From the NCBI GenBank assembly GCA_029552825.1, contig JAKPDL010000116.1, positions 17,942 through 81,941 on the forward strand: a stretch of 64,000 nt of DNA, given 5' to 3'. Under the pieces are notes generated by a model. The model saw nothing but the letters and a program-made list of their open reading frames with translations, was not told where the DNA came from and did no database searches. Both the position numbers and the translations under genes were made by a program. This DNA comes from Bacteroidota bacterium (GTDB lineage: Bacteria > Bacteroidota > Bacteroidia > Bacteroidales > VadinHA17). Positions 16,878 to 27,157 of the stretch are shown here, one piece after another. Every line of letters begins with the position of its first letter. Positions within the stretch are counted from its first letter, which is position 1.

Positions 16878-19025
16878 TTACCTTTCTGCTGGTAAGTCCT
16901 TCATTGACAGTTGAATTCTGTTTCGATCGAGATCTACTCCGATAACTTTCACCATCACATGCTGGTGAAGTTTCACCACCTGGGAGGGATCTTTGACGAA
17001 TCCTTTTGTGAGGTTTGATATATGAACAAGTCCGTCCTGTTTAACTCCGATATCCACAAAGACTCCGAATTTTGTAATATTTGTAACAATACCCGGAACT
17101 ATCATACCTTCTTTGACATCCTCAATTGAATGAATATCTGCAAATCTGAATTCCTTGATTCTGGGTCGCGGGTCGCGCCCGGGGCGGGCAAGTTCTTCCA
17201 TTATATCCATCAATGTAGGAAGACCGGCCTTATCGGTCACGTAGTCTTCTATTCTGATTTTCTTCCTGAGCTCTTCGCTTGACATGAGGTCTGCAACCTT
17301 CACCCCCAGGTCGGCTGCCATTTTCTCGACTATATGATAACTTTCGGGATGGACTGCGCTGGCGTCGAGTGGGTTTTCAGCACCTCTGATCCTCAAAAAT
17401 CCTGCGCACTGCTCAAATGCCTTCTCCCCCATCCTCCTGACGTTGAGTAGCTCCATCCTCGACCTGAAAGGTCCGTTTTTAGTCCGGTATTCAACTATAT
17501 TTTTAGCTAACTGCGGTCCCAGTCCTGAAACATAGGTAAGAAGATGAGGACTGGCAGTATTGAGTTCAACTCCCACAGCATTTACGCAGCTTACAACAAC
17601 ATCGTCGAGGGCATTCTGAAGTTTTGTCTGGTCAACATCGTGCTGATACTGCCCCACTCCGATTGACTTAGGTTCGATTTTGACCAGTTCTGCAAGCGGA
17701 TCCATCAGTCGTCTGCCAATTGAGACGGCACCTCTTACCGTCACATCATATTCAGGAAACTCTTCCCTTGCAGTTTTAGATGCTGAATATACAGAAGCTC
17801 CCGCTTCATTAACCACAAAAACCTGAATATCCCGGTCAAATTTAATCCATCTGATAAGTTCTTCTGTTTCACGACTTGCTGTTCCATTTCCAATGGCAAT
17901 GGCTTCTATTTTATACGAATTTACCAGGTTAACTATTTTTTTAATTGAAAGAGCTTTTTGATTCTGTGGTGGATGAGGAAAGATGGTTTCATTATGAAGG
18001 AGATTGCCCTGTCTGTCGAGGCAAACGATTTTACAACCTGTTCTGTAACCGGGGTCGATAGCAAGTACATTTTTTTCACCAAGTGGTGGTGCAAGAAGTA
18101 ATTGCCGCAGATTATCAGCAAAAACCTTAATTGCCTCATCATCTGCCCGCTCTTTAGAAATATTTCTGAATTCATTTTCGATAGATGGTGCCAGCAGGCG
18201 TTTCCAGCTGTCGCGAATCGTATCCCTGACAAGCAATGAGCATTTGTTATTGTTTTTGACAAAAAGATTTTCGAGTATTCTGAGCGCTTTTTCATCATCA
18301 GGCAATATTGAAAGTCTAAGGTAGCCTTCATTCTCGCCTCTTCTCATTGCAAGGTAGCGGTGCGAGGGACACTTTCGCAGAGGTTCAGACCAGTCAAAAT
18401 AATCCGAATATTTTATTCCTTCTGTCTCTTTTCCTTTAATAACGTTTGAGTAAATGATTGCTTCTTTCTCGAACAGTTCTCTGATCTGTTTTCTTGCCTC
18501 TTCATCTTCACTTATCCATTCTGCAATAATATCGCACGCACCTGATATTGCTTCATCAGCATTAGCCACCTGTTCGTTAAGAAATTCTGCAGCTTTTGCA
18601 ACGGGATCCTTTTCAGTCTGCTCATAAATCAAACGTGCAAGTGGCTCAAGGCCTTTTTCACGGGCTATTGTAGCACGGGTCCTGCGTTTAGGCCGGTAAG
18701 GCAGGTAAATATCCTCTAATTCTGTCAGAGTTAAAGCATCATCGATCCTCTGCCGTAATTCCGGTGTCATCTTGCCCTGTTCCTCTATTGAACGTATTAT
18801 GGCTTCACGCCGTTTATCGAGTTCCTTAAGACGGGCATATTCATCCTTGATAGTAAGGAGAGTCACCTCGTCGAGGCTACCTGTCGATTCCTTTCTGTAC
18901 CTGCTGATGAAAGGTATAGTTGCTCCGTCGTCCATCAGCCGAATCGTATTTTCGACCTGCCATACCTTCAGCCCGAGCTTGTTTGCAATAAATTCAAAAT
19001 GCTTGTCCACACTCATATCAGCCAT
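16878..19025 (-). CDS. tex: Tex family RNA-binding transcription accessory protein
   Basis: This is a 715-residue Tex protein, a cytoplasmic nucleic-acid binding factor related to eukaryotic Spt6. Features in order are the N-terminal helical region (GATIPFISRYRKE), the YqgF/RNase H-like domain (NVLAIDPGYRTGCK, IAIGNGTASRETE), the helix-hairpin-helix part (LLTYVSGLGPQLAKNIVEYR) and a C-terminal S1 domain (GIVTNITKFGVFVDIGVKQ). Possible starts are TTG 19040, ATG 19037 and ATG 19025. I choose 19025 because a TATGTTTG -7 box occupies 19038-19045, leaving a short leader only for that start. Confidence 0.93.
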   Translation of the reverse strand: MADMSVDKHFEFIANKLGLKVWQVENTIRLMDDGATIPFISRYRKESTGSLDEVTLLTIKDEYARLKELDKRREAIIRSIEEQGKMTPELRQRIDDALTLTELEDIYLPYRPKRRTRATIAREKGLEPLARLIYEQTEKDPVAKAAEFLNEQVANADEAISGACDIIAEWISEDEEARKQIRELFEKEAIIYSNVIKGKETEGIKYSDYFDWSEPLRKCPSHRYLAMRRGENEGYLRLSILPDDEKALRILENLFVKNNNKCSLLVRDTIRDSWKRLLAPSIENEFRNISKERADDEAIKVFADNLRQLLLAPPLGEKNVLAIDPGYRTGCKIVCLDRQGNLLHNETIFPHPPQNQKALSIKKIVNLVNSYKIEAIAIGNGTASRETEELIRWIKFDRDIQVFVVNEAGASVYSASKTAREEFPEYDVTVRGAVSIGRRLMDPLAELVKIEPKSIGVGQYQHDVDQTKLQNALDDVVVSCVNAVGVELNTASPHLLTYVSGLGPQLAKNIVEYRTKNGPFRSRMELLNVRRMGEKAFEQCAGFLRIRGAENPLDASAVHPESYHIVEKMAADLGVKVADLMSSEELRKKIRIEDYVTDKAGLPTLMDIMEELARPGRDPRPRIKEFRFADIHSIEDVKEGMIVPGIVTNITKFGVFVDIGVKQDGLVHISNLTKGFVKDPSQVVKLHQHVMVKVIGVDLDRNRIQLSMKDLPAER

Positions 19026-19037
19026 TTTATCCAACAT

Positions 19038-19045
19038 CAAACATA
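19038..19045 (-). promoter_or_regulatory. Bacteroidetes -7 box for tex (TATGTTTG)
   Basis: The minus strand reads TATGTTTG here, a full TAnnTTTG match, 12 bases before the ATG at 19025. It touches the alternative ATG at 19037. Confidence 0.45.
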
Positions 19046-19093
19046 TAATAAAATCTCACACATGAAAAAAGGAACAATACTTACTCTCTATCT

Positions 19094-20290
19094 TCATTCA
19101 ACATAAAGTACCAACCCTTTAAGATATTCACTTTCAGGATGATATATATTTACCGGATGATCAGCCGGTTGACCAAGTTGATGCAGAATTCTTACTTTTC
19201 TCCCCGTATTTGCAGCAGCAGCAAATACAGATTTTCTGAAATTCTCTTTTGAAACCACCTGAGAACATGAAAAAGTAAAAATTATTCCACCAGGCCTTAT
19301 ATTCTCAATTGCTTTAATATTCAGCCTTTTATAACCCTGTAGTGCATTCGCAAGGACATCATTATGTTTTGCAAAAGCAGGAGGATCAATTATCATCAAA
19401 TCATACCTGTTGCGGCAACCAGCAAGAAACTCAAATGCGTCAGCTTCATAAGAGTGATGCCTTGAATCCTCACCGTAATTCAAACGTATATTTTCATCGG
19501 CAATCTTTAATGCCGGACCGGAACTGTCAACTGTATCAACACTACGGGCATTTTTCATGGCATATACTGAAAAGCTGCCAGTGTACCCGAACAGATTCAG
19601 GACATCACGATTACATGAATAATGCTGTACCAGCTTCCTGTTTTCCCTCTGGTCAATGAAAAAACCTGTTTTCTGACCAGTAATCCAGTCGACGTAAAAT
19701 TTATAACCATTTTCAAGTACTATTGAAGGTTCTGCACTGCCTGATATGAATCCGTTTTCTGGCCTAATATCTGACTTAAACGAAATTGTCGTTTCACTTT
19801 TGTCGTACACAGCCTGTAAATGTTCAGAAAGAATTTCCGAAATAATTTCTGCTATTTCATTTCTTATCCTGTACATTCCGGTTGAATGCATCTGCAGTAC
19901 GACCACACCATTATAATAATCGGCTATCAGTCCTGGCAGGTTATCACCTTCTGCATGAATCAGACGGAAAACATTTGTGCTGGGATCGGATAAAAAGCCA
20001 AGTTGTTTCCTGTATTCAACGGCCGAAGAAATCATCTTCCTGAAAAAATCCCGGTCAGGTATTACCTTTTCAAATGAGAGGATCCTGACAGTTATTGAAC
20101 CAGGCTGATAATGGCCTGTTGCCAGGAACTCTCCCTTGTTGTCGTATACTTCCACAATATCACCCTCGGCAGGTGTTCCGTAAATTTTCTTAATAGCACC
20201 CGAAAAAATCCAGGGATGATATCTACGAACCGATTGATCTTTCCCTGATTTAAGAACAATTCTTATATATTCCTGCTTGCCTTCAATCAT
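19094..20290 (-). CDS. rlmI: 23S rRNA (cytosine-5) methyltransferase, RlmI family
   Basis: This 398-residue SAM-dependent methyltransferase is predicted to methylate a cytosine of 23S rRNA. An N-terminal PUA domain (HPWIFSGAI, GDIVEVYDNKGEFLATGHY) is followed by the RlmI central domain (TGQKTGFFIDQRENR) and the Rossmann part (VLNLFGYTGSFSVYAMK). Catalytic-region motifs IDPPAFAK and TFSCSQVVSKENF are present. It lies 18 bases after the exonuclease gene on the same strand and is likely the last member of the DUF5063-exonuclease-rlmI unit. The exact target position is not proven by sequence; related family members modify other bases. Confidence 0.92.
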   Translation of the reverse strand: MIEGKQEYIRIVLKSGKDQSVRRYHPWIFSGAIKKIYGTPAEGDIVEVYDNKGEFLATGHYQPGSITVRILSFEKVIPDRDFFRKMISSAVEYRKQLGFLSDPSTNVFRLIHAEGDNLPGLIADYYNGVVVLQMHSTGMYRIRNEIAEIISEILSEHLQAVYDKSETTISFKSDIRPENGFISGSAEPSIVLENGYKFYVDWITGQKTGFFIDQRENRKLVQHYSCNRDVLNLFGYTGSFSVYAMKNARSVDTVDSSGPALKIADENIRLNYGEDSRHHSYEADAFEFLAGCRNRYDLMIIDPPAFAKHNDVLANALQGYKRLNIKAIENIRPGGIIFTFSCSQVVSKENFRKSVFAAAANTGRKVRILHQLGQPADHPVNIYHPESEYLKGLVLYVE

Positions 20291-20308
20291 TTCAGGTGAT
20301 GTTTATTT

Positions 20309-20881
20309 TCATTGCCCTGTCAGTTTTCTGTACACCTCATAACAGACCCATGCATCGGTAGCAGCGTAGACTTTCTGGGCTTCTGAAAGGACAGGTGCTT
20401 CCCAGTCGGTTACCTGCTGGCTTTTCGAAATTCTGAAACCCAGTACAATTGCTGCAATCTTTTTCAAACCTGCACTTTCAATACCATACTCCTTTACCAG
20501 TTTCTGCAAATCAACAAATCCTGCAGGGTTAAAATGCTTCAAATCCTGCAGGACTCTTATATCATCATGAATAGCAACGCCAACTTTAATTATTCCGGGA
20601 TCGGATAGTACTTTTACAAGCTCACCGGGCAATCCAATCTTATTTAGCCTGAAGAGCATAGCGGTATTGTCATACGCCAGCTGAAGAAGCGAAACCCTGT
20701 TTCTTCTCCCCTTCCTGAATGAAGGTTTTGTTTCAGTATCAAAGCCCAATATCTTCCTGCCGGTGAGCAAAACTGAATGAAGGCGGAAGCTTTCCATGCT
20801 GTCAATTACGATAATCCTCCCGCTAAAATACCCAACCCTGTAATTCGAAAGTTCCTCAGGTGTAATATTATTAAGATACAC
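20309..20881 (-). CDS. DEDDy-type 3'-5' exonuclease domain protein
   Basis: This 190-residue protein is an RNase D-like 3'-5' exonuclease. The DEDDy set is visible: GFDTETKPSF (Asp and Glu), GVAIHDDIRVL (Asp) and YAATDAWVCYEVY (Tyr and final Asp). No HRDC or other RNA-binding domain is attached, so it is much shorter than RNase D. It starts with GTG, 3 bases after the DUF5063 stop, which implies translational coupling. Substrate could be RNA or DNA; with rlmI next door an rRNA-related role is reasonable but unproven. Confidence 0.9.
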   Translation of the reverse strand: MYLNNITPEELSNYRVGYFSGRIIVIDSMESFRLHSVLLTGRKILGFDTETKPSFRKGRRNRVSLLQLAYDNTAMLFRLNKIGLPGELVKVLSDPGIIKVGVAIHDDIRVLQDLKHFNPAGFVDLQKLVKEYGIESAGLKKIAAIVLGFRISKSQQVTDWEAPVLSEAQKVYAATDAWVCYEVYRKLTGQ

Positions 20882-20884
20882 TTT

Positions 20885-21508
20885 TTAATTCCGGTTTTTT
20901 CTGAATTCTTTTTGTTTCTGGCTGATTATCCACTTTTCCAGTCTTTCCATTTTCTCTTTTTCACTCTCTTCCTCAGGCACTTTCCCGATTTCTTCACCTG
21001 AATAAACAAGCCTATGTATAGCTCTCAATGAATTTACCAGCTTCTGACCCCAGTAATTTTCAAAATTCATCCTGCACTCCCATATAGCATCATTCATTAT
21101 TTCATTGGTTCCTGTTTGATAAAGAATTAAAAAATCTTTAAGATCCTGATATATATCAGCAAGGTTTTCAGCAAGGCTCGCAACAACAGGTGCTTCCGAT
21201 TCTTTCATCCTCTCATCGAAAACCTCAAGGAACGCATCAGCAGTTCCGAATTTTTGTTTAAGGGTCTCATATATCCTGTTCCAGTCTTCTTCTTTAACAA
21301 ATTTCTCATTTCCTTCTTCAAAATATGGATCAAGCTCAGGCAGCAATGAACCTTTGATGTAAATAAAAGGCAGAAGTCGTTGAAGAATCTTCAAGAGCTC
21401 TTCACCCTCAAGTTCTTCAGCGCGTTCCATATATTTACAGTACTCGTTTGCAGATGCAACAAATTCAACAACTGTTCCGGAATAGAAGGGCTCCTGATTT
21501 TTGTTCAT
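20885..21508 (-). CDS. DUF5063 domain protein
   Basis: This 207-residue cytoplasmic protein matches the DUF5063 pattern: FVASANEYCKYMERAEEL near the start, IYIKGSLLPELDPY, and WECRMNFENYWGQKLVNSLRAIHRLVY near the end. It is mostly helical and acidic, with a basic, helical C-terminal tail. The function of the family is not known. A TTG one codon upstream (21511) is less likely than the ATG at 21508. It heads a three-gene group with the exonuclease and rlmI, a neighbourhood I recall from other Bacteroidales. Confidence 0.88.
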   Translation of the reverse strand: MNKNQEPFYSGTVVEFVASANEYCKYMERAEELEGEELLKILQRLLPFIYIKGSLLPELDPYFEEGNEKFVKEEDWNRIYETLKQKFGTADAFLEVFDERMKESEAPVVASLAENLADIYQDLKDFLILYQTGTNEIMNDAIWECRMNFENYWGQKLVNSLRAIHRLVYSGEEIGKVPEEESEKEKMERLEKWIISQKQKEFRKNRN

Positions 21509-21543
21509 CAATCTCCTCTTTTTATCAAACCGACAAAGTTAGG

Positions 21544-21551
21544 CAAAAATA
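21544..21551 (-). promoter_or_regulatory. Bacteroidetes -7 box for the DUF5063-exonuclease-rlmI unit
   Basis: The minus strand reads TATTTTTG, a full TAnnTTTG match, 35 bases before the DUF5063 ATG. It suggests the group has its own promoter separate from recQ. Confidence 0.5.
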
Positions 21552-21618
21552 TCGTGTTCCTATTTTAAGGACAGAAAATTATAAATGTATCCGGGAAACT
21601 TATTTTTATTACAACTTA

Positions 21619-23529
21619 TCAGCCATTCCATAAGAGTTTCATTTCGGTATCCTGTTTAATTTTATTATGGTCGAGCAGCCATTGAACAACTTTTATAACT
21701 TTTTCTTCCGGATAATTTATTTTTCTGACCAGTTCCCTGGCATCAGGTTTCTCAACTGAAAGAACAGCCTTAATCTCTTCAAGTATCAGATCAAATTCAT
21801 ACTTGCTCAATTCTAGTTCGTTCCTTTTTCTGCATACATCACAAATCCCGCACCTGTCGGCTTCCTCTCCAAAGTATTCCAGCAATATTACCGACCTGCA
21901 TCTATTCTGTGATTCAGCATATTCCAGCATTTTTTCCAGCCTCAGCAGGTACTTCTCCTTAACATGCAGGTAGTTTTCGGGAGAAATAAACAGAGTTTTC
22001 CTGTCGAGTCTCTCTTCTGTAAAAATTACCAGCGGTGTCTTTTTACCGGGTATATAATGCAGAATATTCATGGAAGAGAGTCTGACCAGAAGCTGATATA
22101 CAGTTTCACGAGTCATGCCCGCTTTTTTAGCGAGTGCATCTTCATTTACAGGTACATATTCAGTAAACATACCGGTATAAGACCTCAGGAGGATTTTAAT
22201 AAACTTATCGTACGACTCATTGGCAACCTGGAACTTATAGAGGTCGTCGCGTCCTACTATGAAATGCACTCTCGACGGATTATTTATTTCTTCGGTAAAT
22301 TCTATATAACCTTCACGCTGAAGAAATGCCAGGCAGTTATATGTTTCTATCACGGGCAGGTGGTACTGGGCTACAAATTCCTGCATGTTGAAATCATGTA
22401 CTGTATCTTTGCCTGAACCTACCGGAACACGGAGATAATTACAAAGCATCTCATATACGTCTTTTATTTTCTCAATTGGAGGAAATTTATGTGAGATGCT
22501 CTCCTTCAGTCGGCTAATATCAGCATCGGAATATAGCAGAACAGCCCATGAGGGCTTATTGTCGCGTCCCGCTCTACCTGTTTCCTGAAAATACGATTCA
22601 ATTGATTCCGGTATATCCCAGTGAATTACGAATCTGACATCAGGTTTATCAATTCCCATTCCGAATGCATTTGTTGCAACCATTATCCTCACCTGGTCCG
22701 ACGACCATGCAGCCTGTTTCCTGTCCCTCAGTTCCTGTGGCAATCCAGCGTGGTAGTAATCGGCGCTGTAACCTTTCGATGCAATCATCTCAGCAACTTC
22801 CCTCGCCTTTTTTCTGCTTCTTACATAAATGATCCCGGAGCCTTTGACTTTTCCCAGAGTATTAAGAAGATATGAGCTTTTATCTTCAACCTTTCGTACA
22901 ATGTAAGATATGTTTTTCCTTTCAAAACTCGTTTTCAGAACATTTCTAGTTTTGAAAGCCAGTTTTTCTATTATATCATCAATAACCTTAGGAGTTGCTG
23001 ATGCTGTGAGAGCAAGAAAAGGTGGATCGGTCTGGAGTAGTTCCCTCAGTTCAACAATTTTCATGTAAGACGGTCTGAAATCGTAACCCCATTGTGAGAT
23101 GCAGTGAGCCTCGTCGATGGCAACAAGTGAAACATTGAGCCTGGGGGATTTAATTCTAAAAAGCGGTGAAGCTATTCTCTCTGGAGATATATAAAGGAAC
23201 TTGTAATCACCGTATATACAGTTGTCAAGAGTTATTTCAATCTCTTCTTTTGTCATTCCTGAATGTAATGCGAGGGCTTTGATCTCCATTTTGTTGAGCC
23301 TTGCAACCTGTTCCTTCATAAGGGCAATCAGTGGGGTTATTACAAGGCAGATTCCTTCGAGTGCTATACCTGGAACCTGGAAAGTAACTGATTTACCTCC
23401 TCCGGTCGGCATAAGTCCGAGTGTGTCTTTCTTCTCAAGTACCGACTTTATAATCTCTTCCTGCAGTGGTTTGAAAGTAGTAAACCCCCAGTATCTGGTA
23501 AGTATCTTTCTGCAGGTTTCTATATCCAT
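21619..23529 (-). CDS. recQ: ATP-dependent DNA helicase RecQ
   Basis: This is a 636-residue 3'-5' DNA helicase for recombination and fork repair. The helicase core has Walker A MPTGGGKS (about 40-47) and the DEAH box IDEAHCISQWGYDFRP (139-142), plus ATNAFGMGIDKPDVRFV and QETGRAGRD. The RQC zinc site is C-RSVILLEYFGEEADR-C-GI-C-DV-C, followed by a winged-helix-like tail. I see no HRDC domain, so it is the short RecQ form. It is upstream of the DUF5063 group on the same strand with a 110-base gap, and divergent from guaB. Confidence 0.94.
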   Translation of the reverse strand: MDIETCRKILTRYWGFTTFKPLQEEIIKSVLEKKDTLGLMPTGGGKSVTFQVPGIALEGICLVITPLIALMKEQVARLNKMEIKALALHSGMTKEEIEITLDNCIYGDYKFLYISPERIASPLFRIKSPRLNVSLVAIDEAHCISQWGYDFRPSYMKIVELRELLQTDPPFLALTASATPKVIDDIIEKLAFKTRNVLKTSFERKNISYIVRKVEDKSSYLLNTLGKVKGSGIIYVRSRKKAREVAEMIASKGYSADYYHAGLPQELRDRKQAAWSSDQVRIMVATNAFGMGIDKPDVRFVIHWDIPESIESYFQETGRAGRDNKPSWAVLLYSDADISRLKESISHKFPPIEKIKDVYEMLCNYLRVPVGSGKDTVHDFNMQEFVAQYHLPVIETYNCLAFLQREGYIEFTEEINNPSRVHFIVGRDDLYKFQVANESYDKFIKILLRSYTGMFTEYVPVNEDALAKKAGMTRETVYQLLVRLSSMNILHYIPGKKTPLVIFTEERLDRKTLFISPENYLHVKEKYLLRLEKMLEYAESQNRCRSVILLEYFGEEADRCGICDVCRKRNELELSKYEFDLILEEIKAVLSVEKPDARELVRKINYPEEKVIKVVQWLLDHNKIKQDTEMKLLWNG

Positions 23530-23587
23530 GATTTCAGACAGTTTTCTTTAATGTTTTTACCAACTGAAGTATTAGTACCCTCAAATA

Positions 23588-23595
23588 CAAAAATA
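23588..23595 (-). promoter_or_regulatory. Bacteroidetes -7 box for recQ (TATTTTTG)
   Basis: On the minus strand TATTTTTG matches TAnnTTTG, 58 bases before the recQ ATG. No -33 TTTG at usual spacing. Confidence 0.4.
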
Positions 23596-23698
23596 ATAAC
23601 TGTGATTCAATTTTTTATATTAATCAAAAATATTCCATAATGTTTCAGGAGTGCTTTTTTTTTGTAATTTGCGACCGTAAATTCCAAAATCATAAGCC

Positions 23699-25180
23699 AT
23701 GTCGTTTATTAAAGATAAAATTTTGTTTGAAGGTTTAACATTTGATGATGTACTGCTTATTCCTGCATATTCAGAAGTGCTGCCAAGAGATGTTGATATA
23801 AGTTCCATGTTTTCCAGAAATATTCGCATAAATACTCCGGTTGTTTCCGCAGCCATGGATACTGTTACAGAAGCTGAGCTTGCCATTGCCATTGCAAGGG
23901 AAGGTGGCATTGGCGTGATTCATAAAAACATGTCTATAGAAAAACAGGCTTCTCAGGTAAGAAAGGTAAAAAGGGCTGAGAATGTAATGATAACTGATCC
24001 CGTCACAATTCATCCCGATGCTACTGTTGCCGAAGCAATAAGCCTGATGCGAGAATACAAGATAGGAGGCATTCCTGTAACTGACAAAAACGGGATATTA
24101 AAAGGTATTGTAACAAACAGGGATTTAAGATTTGAAAACAACTCTTCTAAAAAAATTTCGGAGGTAATGACAACCAAACTCATTACCACAACCTATCAGA
24201 CAAATCTTGAGGAAGCCGCAAGAATTCTTCAGAAGCATAAAATAGAAAAGCTGCCCATAGTAGATGAAAACAACAAGCTAATCGGGCTTATGACCTATAA
24301 AGATATTACCAAATCGAAAGACAGACCCAATGCATGCAAGGATGAAAAGGGCAGGCTCAGGGTGGCAGGAGCAATAGGTATAGCAGCTGACACTCTCGAA
24401 AGGGCAGAGGCATTGATAAATGCAAATGTCGATGCTCTTGTTATTGATACGGCACATGGTCACACTAAAAATGTAATCGGAATTCTCAGGGATATTAAAA
24501 GGAATTTTCCGAATGTTGACGTAGTTGCCGGCAACATTGGCACGGAAGAGGCTGCCAGGAGGCTGGTTAAGGAAGGTGCTGATGCAGTTAAAGTAGGAAT
24601 CGGTCCAGGGTCGATATGCACAACCAGGGTTATAGCAGGCGTGGGAATTCCCCAGCTTTCGGCCATTTATAATGTGGCAAAAGCAATCGAAGGCTCAGGT
24701 GTTCCGGTAATTGCTGATGGTGGGATAAGGTATTCGGGCGATATAATAAAAGCAATAGCGGCGGGTGCCGACTCCATAATGGCAGGGTCTCTTTTTGCCG
24801 GCGTTGAGGAATCTCCTGGTGAAACTATTATATATAATGGAAGAAAATTCAAAACATATCGCGGAATGGGTTCCCTTGAAGCAATGTCGCAGGGAAGTCG
24901 TGACCGCTACTTTCAGGATGTAGAAGACGATATAAAGAAGCTTGTACCCGAAGGTATTGAAGCAAGAGTACCTTATAAAGGAACCCTCGCAGAAGTCATG
25001 TATCAAATGGTGGGAGGATTAAGAGCAGGCATGGGCTATCTGGGAACCCCCGATATCCCCACCCTGAAAAAGGAAGCAAAGTTTGTAAGGATTACCGGAC
25101 CGGGTATAATTGAAAGCCATCCGCACGATGTAACAATCACAAGAGAAGCTCCAAACTACAGCAGAAAATCAGTTGAATAA
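23699..25180 (+). CDS. guaB: IMP dehydrogenase
   Basis: This is a 493-residue IMP dehydrogenase, which oxidises IMP to XMP with NAD in guanine nucleotide synthesis. The TIM barrel opens with [18 protein letters not shown]. Two CBS domains sit at about 95-205. The catalytic Cys307 is in [13 protein letters not shown]; the mobile flap carries [16 protein letters not shown] with the catalytic arginine; [13 protein letters not shown] binds phosphate. Length is normal. The chaperone cluster begins 18 bases downstream, so guaB may feed transcription into it. The upstream gap of 169 bases to recQ is AT-rich and has a run of Ts and a weak TAATTTGC-like box. Confidence 0.97.
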   Translation: MSFIKDKILFEGLTFDDVLLIPAYSEVLPRDVDISSMFSRNIRINTPVVSAAMDTVTEAELAIAIAREGGIGVIHKNMSIEKQASQVRKVKRAENVMITDPVTIHPDATVAEAISLMREYKIGGIPVTDKNGILKGIVTNRDLRFENNSSKKISEVMTTKLITTTYQTNLEEAARILQKHKIEKLPIVDENNKLIGLMTYKDITKSKDRPNACKDEKGRLRVAGAIGIAADTLERAEALINANVDALVIDTAHGHTKNVIGILRDIKRNFPNVDVVAGNIGTEEAARRLVKEGADAVKVGIGPGSICTTRVIAGVGIPQLSAIYNVAKAIEGSGVPVIADGGIRYSGDIIKAIAAGADSIMAGSLFAGVEESPGETIIYNGRKFKTYRGMGSLEAMSQGSRDRYFQDVEDDIKKLVPEGIEARVPYKGTLAEVMYQMVGGLRAGMGYLGTPDIPTLKKEAKFVRITGPGIIESHPHDVTITREAPNYSRKSVE

Positions 25181-25198
25181 AAGTTTCCAGACCGGTTA

Positions 25199-27157
25199 AT
25201 GAAATACAGGCTCTCCATCATTCTTATGGTGATTGCAACGGGGCTCCTGCATGCTCAGGGAATACAGGACAGTATTCTTTTAATTGCCGGAGGAAGAGAG
25301 GTTACAGCAGGGGAATTTATGAGGATGTACAGGAAGATATATAACCCATCCGATACCGGTGATTTTAATAATTATCTTGAACAGTTTATAGTTTTCAAGT
25401 TAAAAGTCGCTGATGCCATAAGTAAAGGATATGACACAACAAAAGCATTCAGGACAGAATTACAGGGCTACAGGGACCAGGTGGCGAAGAATTACCTTAC
25501 TGATAAAAATGTAAAAGAAGAAATTCTGAAAAAATCATACGAAAAAACCCTCAAAGAAATAAATGCCTGGCATATTCTGGTTTCATGTCCGCCTAACAGT
25601 TCTCCTGAAGATACACTTGCTGCATTTAAAAAAGCTCTTGAAATAAGAGCAAGGATTATTTCAGGGGAACCATTTGAACAGGTAGCACGCAGCGCATCAG
25701 ATGACCCTTCAGCAATATACAATGGAGGTAATCTTGGATATATTACTACTTTTCAGATGATTACACCTTTTGAAGAGGCTGTTTACAGCATGAAGAAAGG
25801 GGAACTTTCCAATCCTGTAAGAACACCTTATGGGTATCACATAATCAAAGTGGCTGACATCAGACCTTCGAGGGGAAAAATTAAAGTGGCTCACATAATG
25901 CGCAGTGTGCCCCCAAACGCTCCTGAACAAGTTGCAAAAGCCGCTGAGGATACCATAAAATATGTATATAAAAAGCTTCTGGAAGGGGCTTCTTTCAGTG
26001 ACCTTGCGATGAAATATTCTGACCATAAAGAGTCGGCAGCCCGGGGAGGTGAACTGAACTGGTTCGGAGCTGGCGAAATCATAAGCGAATTTGCCGAAGC
26101 AGCTTTTTCGCTCGAAAAAAACGGAGACTTCACTCCTCCTGTTAAAACAATATACGGCTGGCATATAATCAAGAGACTCGATAAAAAAGACCCTCCTTCA
26201 TATGAAGAAGCCAGAAGCCAGCTTGAAAGTAAAATTGATGAAACATGGTTAAACTCGCTGGCTACACGCTCAATGGTAAATTCATTGAAACAGGAATATA
26301 AATTCCGGCTCAATACAACTGCTCTCAACTGGTTTCTAGAAAATACCGATACACTCATCATCAGGGGTCTTTCAAAGTACGACAGGGGTGCTATCCCTTC
26401 TGGAACGTTGTATACATTTGACGGTCAAAAGTTTTCGAATGTTGATTTCGCCCGCTATATAGAAAGCAGAGCCTCAAGTAATAACACGGAAGAACCTGCG
26501 AATTTTGTTAACAAGCTGGCTGAAACTTGCATAACAGACCATATTCTTAGATATGAAAATTCATTGCTTGAAAAAAAATATCCTGAATTCAGATACCTCG
26601 TCAATGAATTTCATGATGGCATATTGTTGTTTGAAATCTCAAAGGAAAAAATCTGGGACCGGGCCCAGAACGATACTTCTGGTTTAAAAAAATATTACGA
26701 AGAGAACAAGCAGAGATACCCCGGTAAAAAAAGTTTCACCGGTATGATTTATGTGTGCATGGAAAAAGCAAAAGCCGGAAAATTTTATAAGGCAGCCAGA
26801 AAATATGTAAAGAAACCTGATTTTGAAAAAAAACTGCAAGCAATGTTTAATGCAGGAAGTGATACTATTATTAAAGTGTATAAAGGAGTGTTTCAGGAGG
26901 GAGATTCTCTTCTGCCTGAGAATCTTAAATGGGAAGAGGGTCTGCATGAAACTGAAATAAAAGGCTTTCCGTCTGTTATAGTTATTACGAAAATTAATCC
27001 TGCCTCACCCCTGCCACTGAATGAAGTAATGGGTGAAATTTCGTCCGAATATCAGAATTTTCTTGAGTCAGAATGGATCAAACAATTAAAGGAAAAGTAC
27101 CCCGTTAGAATAAACAGAACTATTCTGGAACAGGTTAAAAATGAACTTCAAAAATGA
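25199..27157 (+). CDS. Periplasmic peptidylprolyl isomerase with two parvulin domains
   Basis: This 652-residue protein is a SurA/PpiD-like folding factor for exported proteins. It has a signal peptide (MKYRLSIILMVIATGLLHAQ), an N-terminal chaperone region, and two parvulin domains at about 121-222 (AWHILVSCPP, NGGNLGYITTFQM, TPYGYHIIKV) and 228-330 (VAHIMRSVPP, RGGELNWFGAGE, TIYGWHIIKRL). The C-terminal half is long and lacks a third domain. The following gene overlaps by 4 bases (ATGA), and another SurA-like gene comes next. Clients are likely outer-membrane proteins, by analogy. Confidence 0.92.
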   Translation: MKYRLSIILMVIATGLLHAQGIQDSILLIAGGREVTAGEFMRMYRKIYNPSDTGDFNNYLEQFIVFKLKVADAISKGYDTTKAFRTELQGYRDQVAKNYLTDKNVKEEILKKSYEKTLKEINAWHILVSCPPNSSPEDTLAAFKKALEIRARIISGEPFEQVARSASDDPSAIYNGGNLGYITTFQMITPFEEAVYSMKKGELSNPVRTPYGYHIIKVADIRPSRGKIKVAHIMRSVPPNAPEQVAKAAEDTIKYVYKKLLEGASFSDLAMKYSDHKESAARGGELNWFGAGEIISEFAEAAFSLEKNGDFTPPVKTIYGWHIIKRLDKKDPPSYEEARSQLESKIDETWLNSLATRSMVNSLKQEYKFRLNTTALNWFLENTDTLIIRGLSKYDRGAIPSGTLYTFDGQKFSNVDFARYIESRASSNNTEEPANFVNKLAETCITDHILRYENSLLEKKYPEFRYLVNEFHDGILLFEISKEKIWDRAQNDTSGLKKYYEENKQRYPGKKSFTGMIYVCMEKAKAGKFYKAARKYVKKPDFEKKLQAMFNAGSDTIIKVYKGVFQEGDSLLPENLKWEEGLHETEIKGFPSVIVITKINPASPLPLNEVMGEISSEYQNFLESEWIKQLKEKYPVRINRTILEQVKNELQK

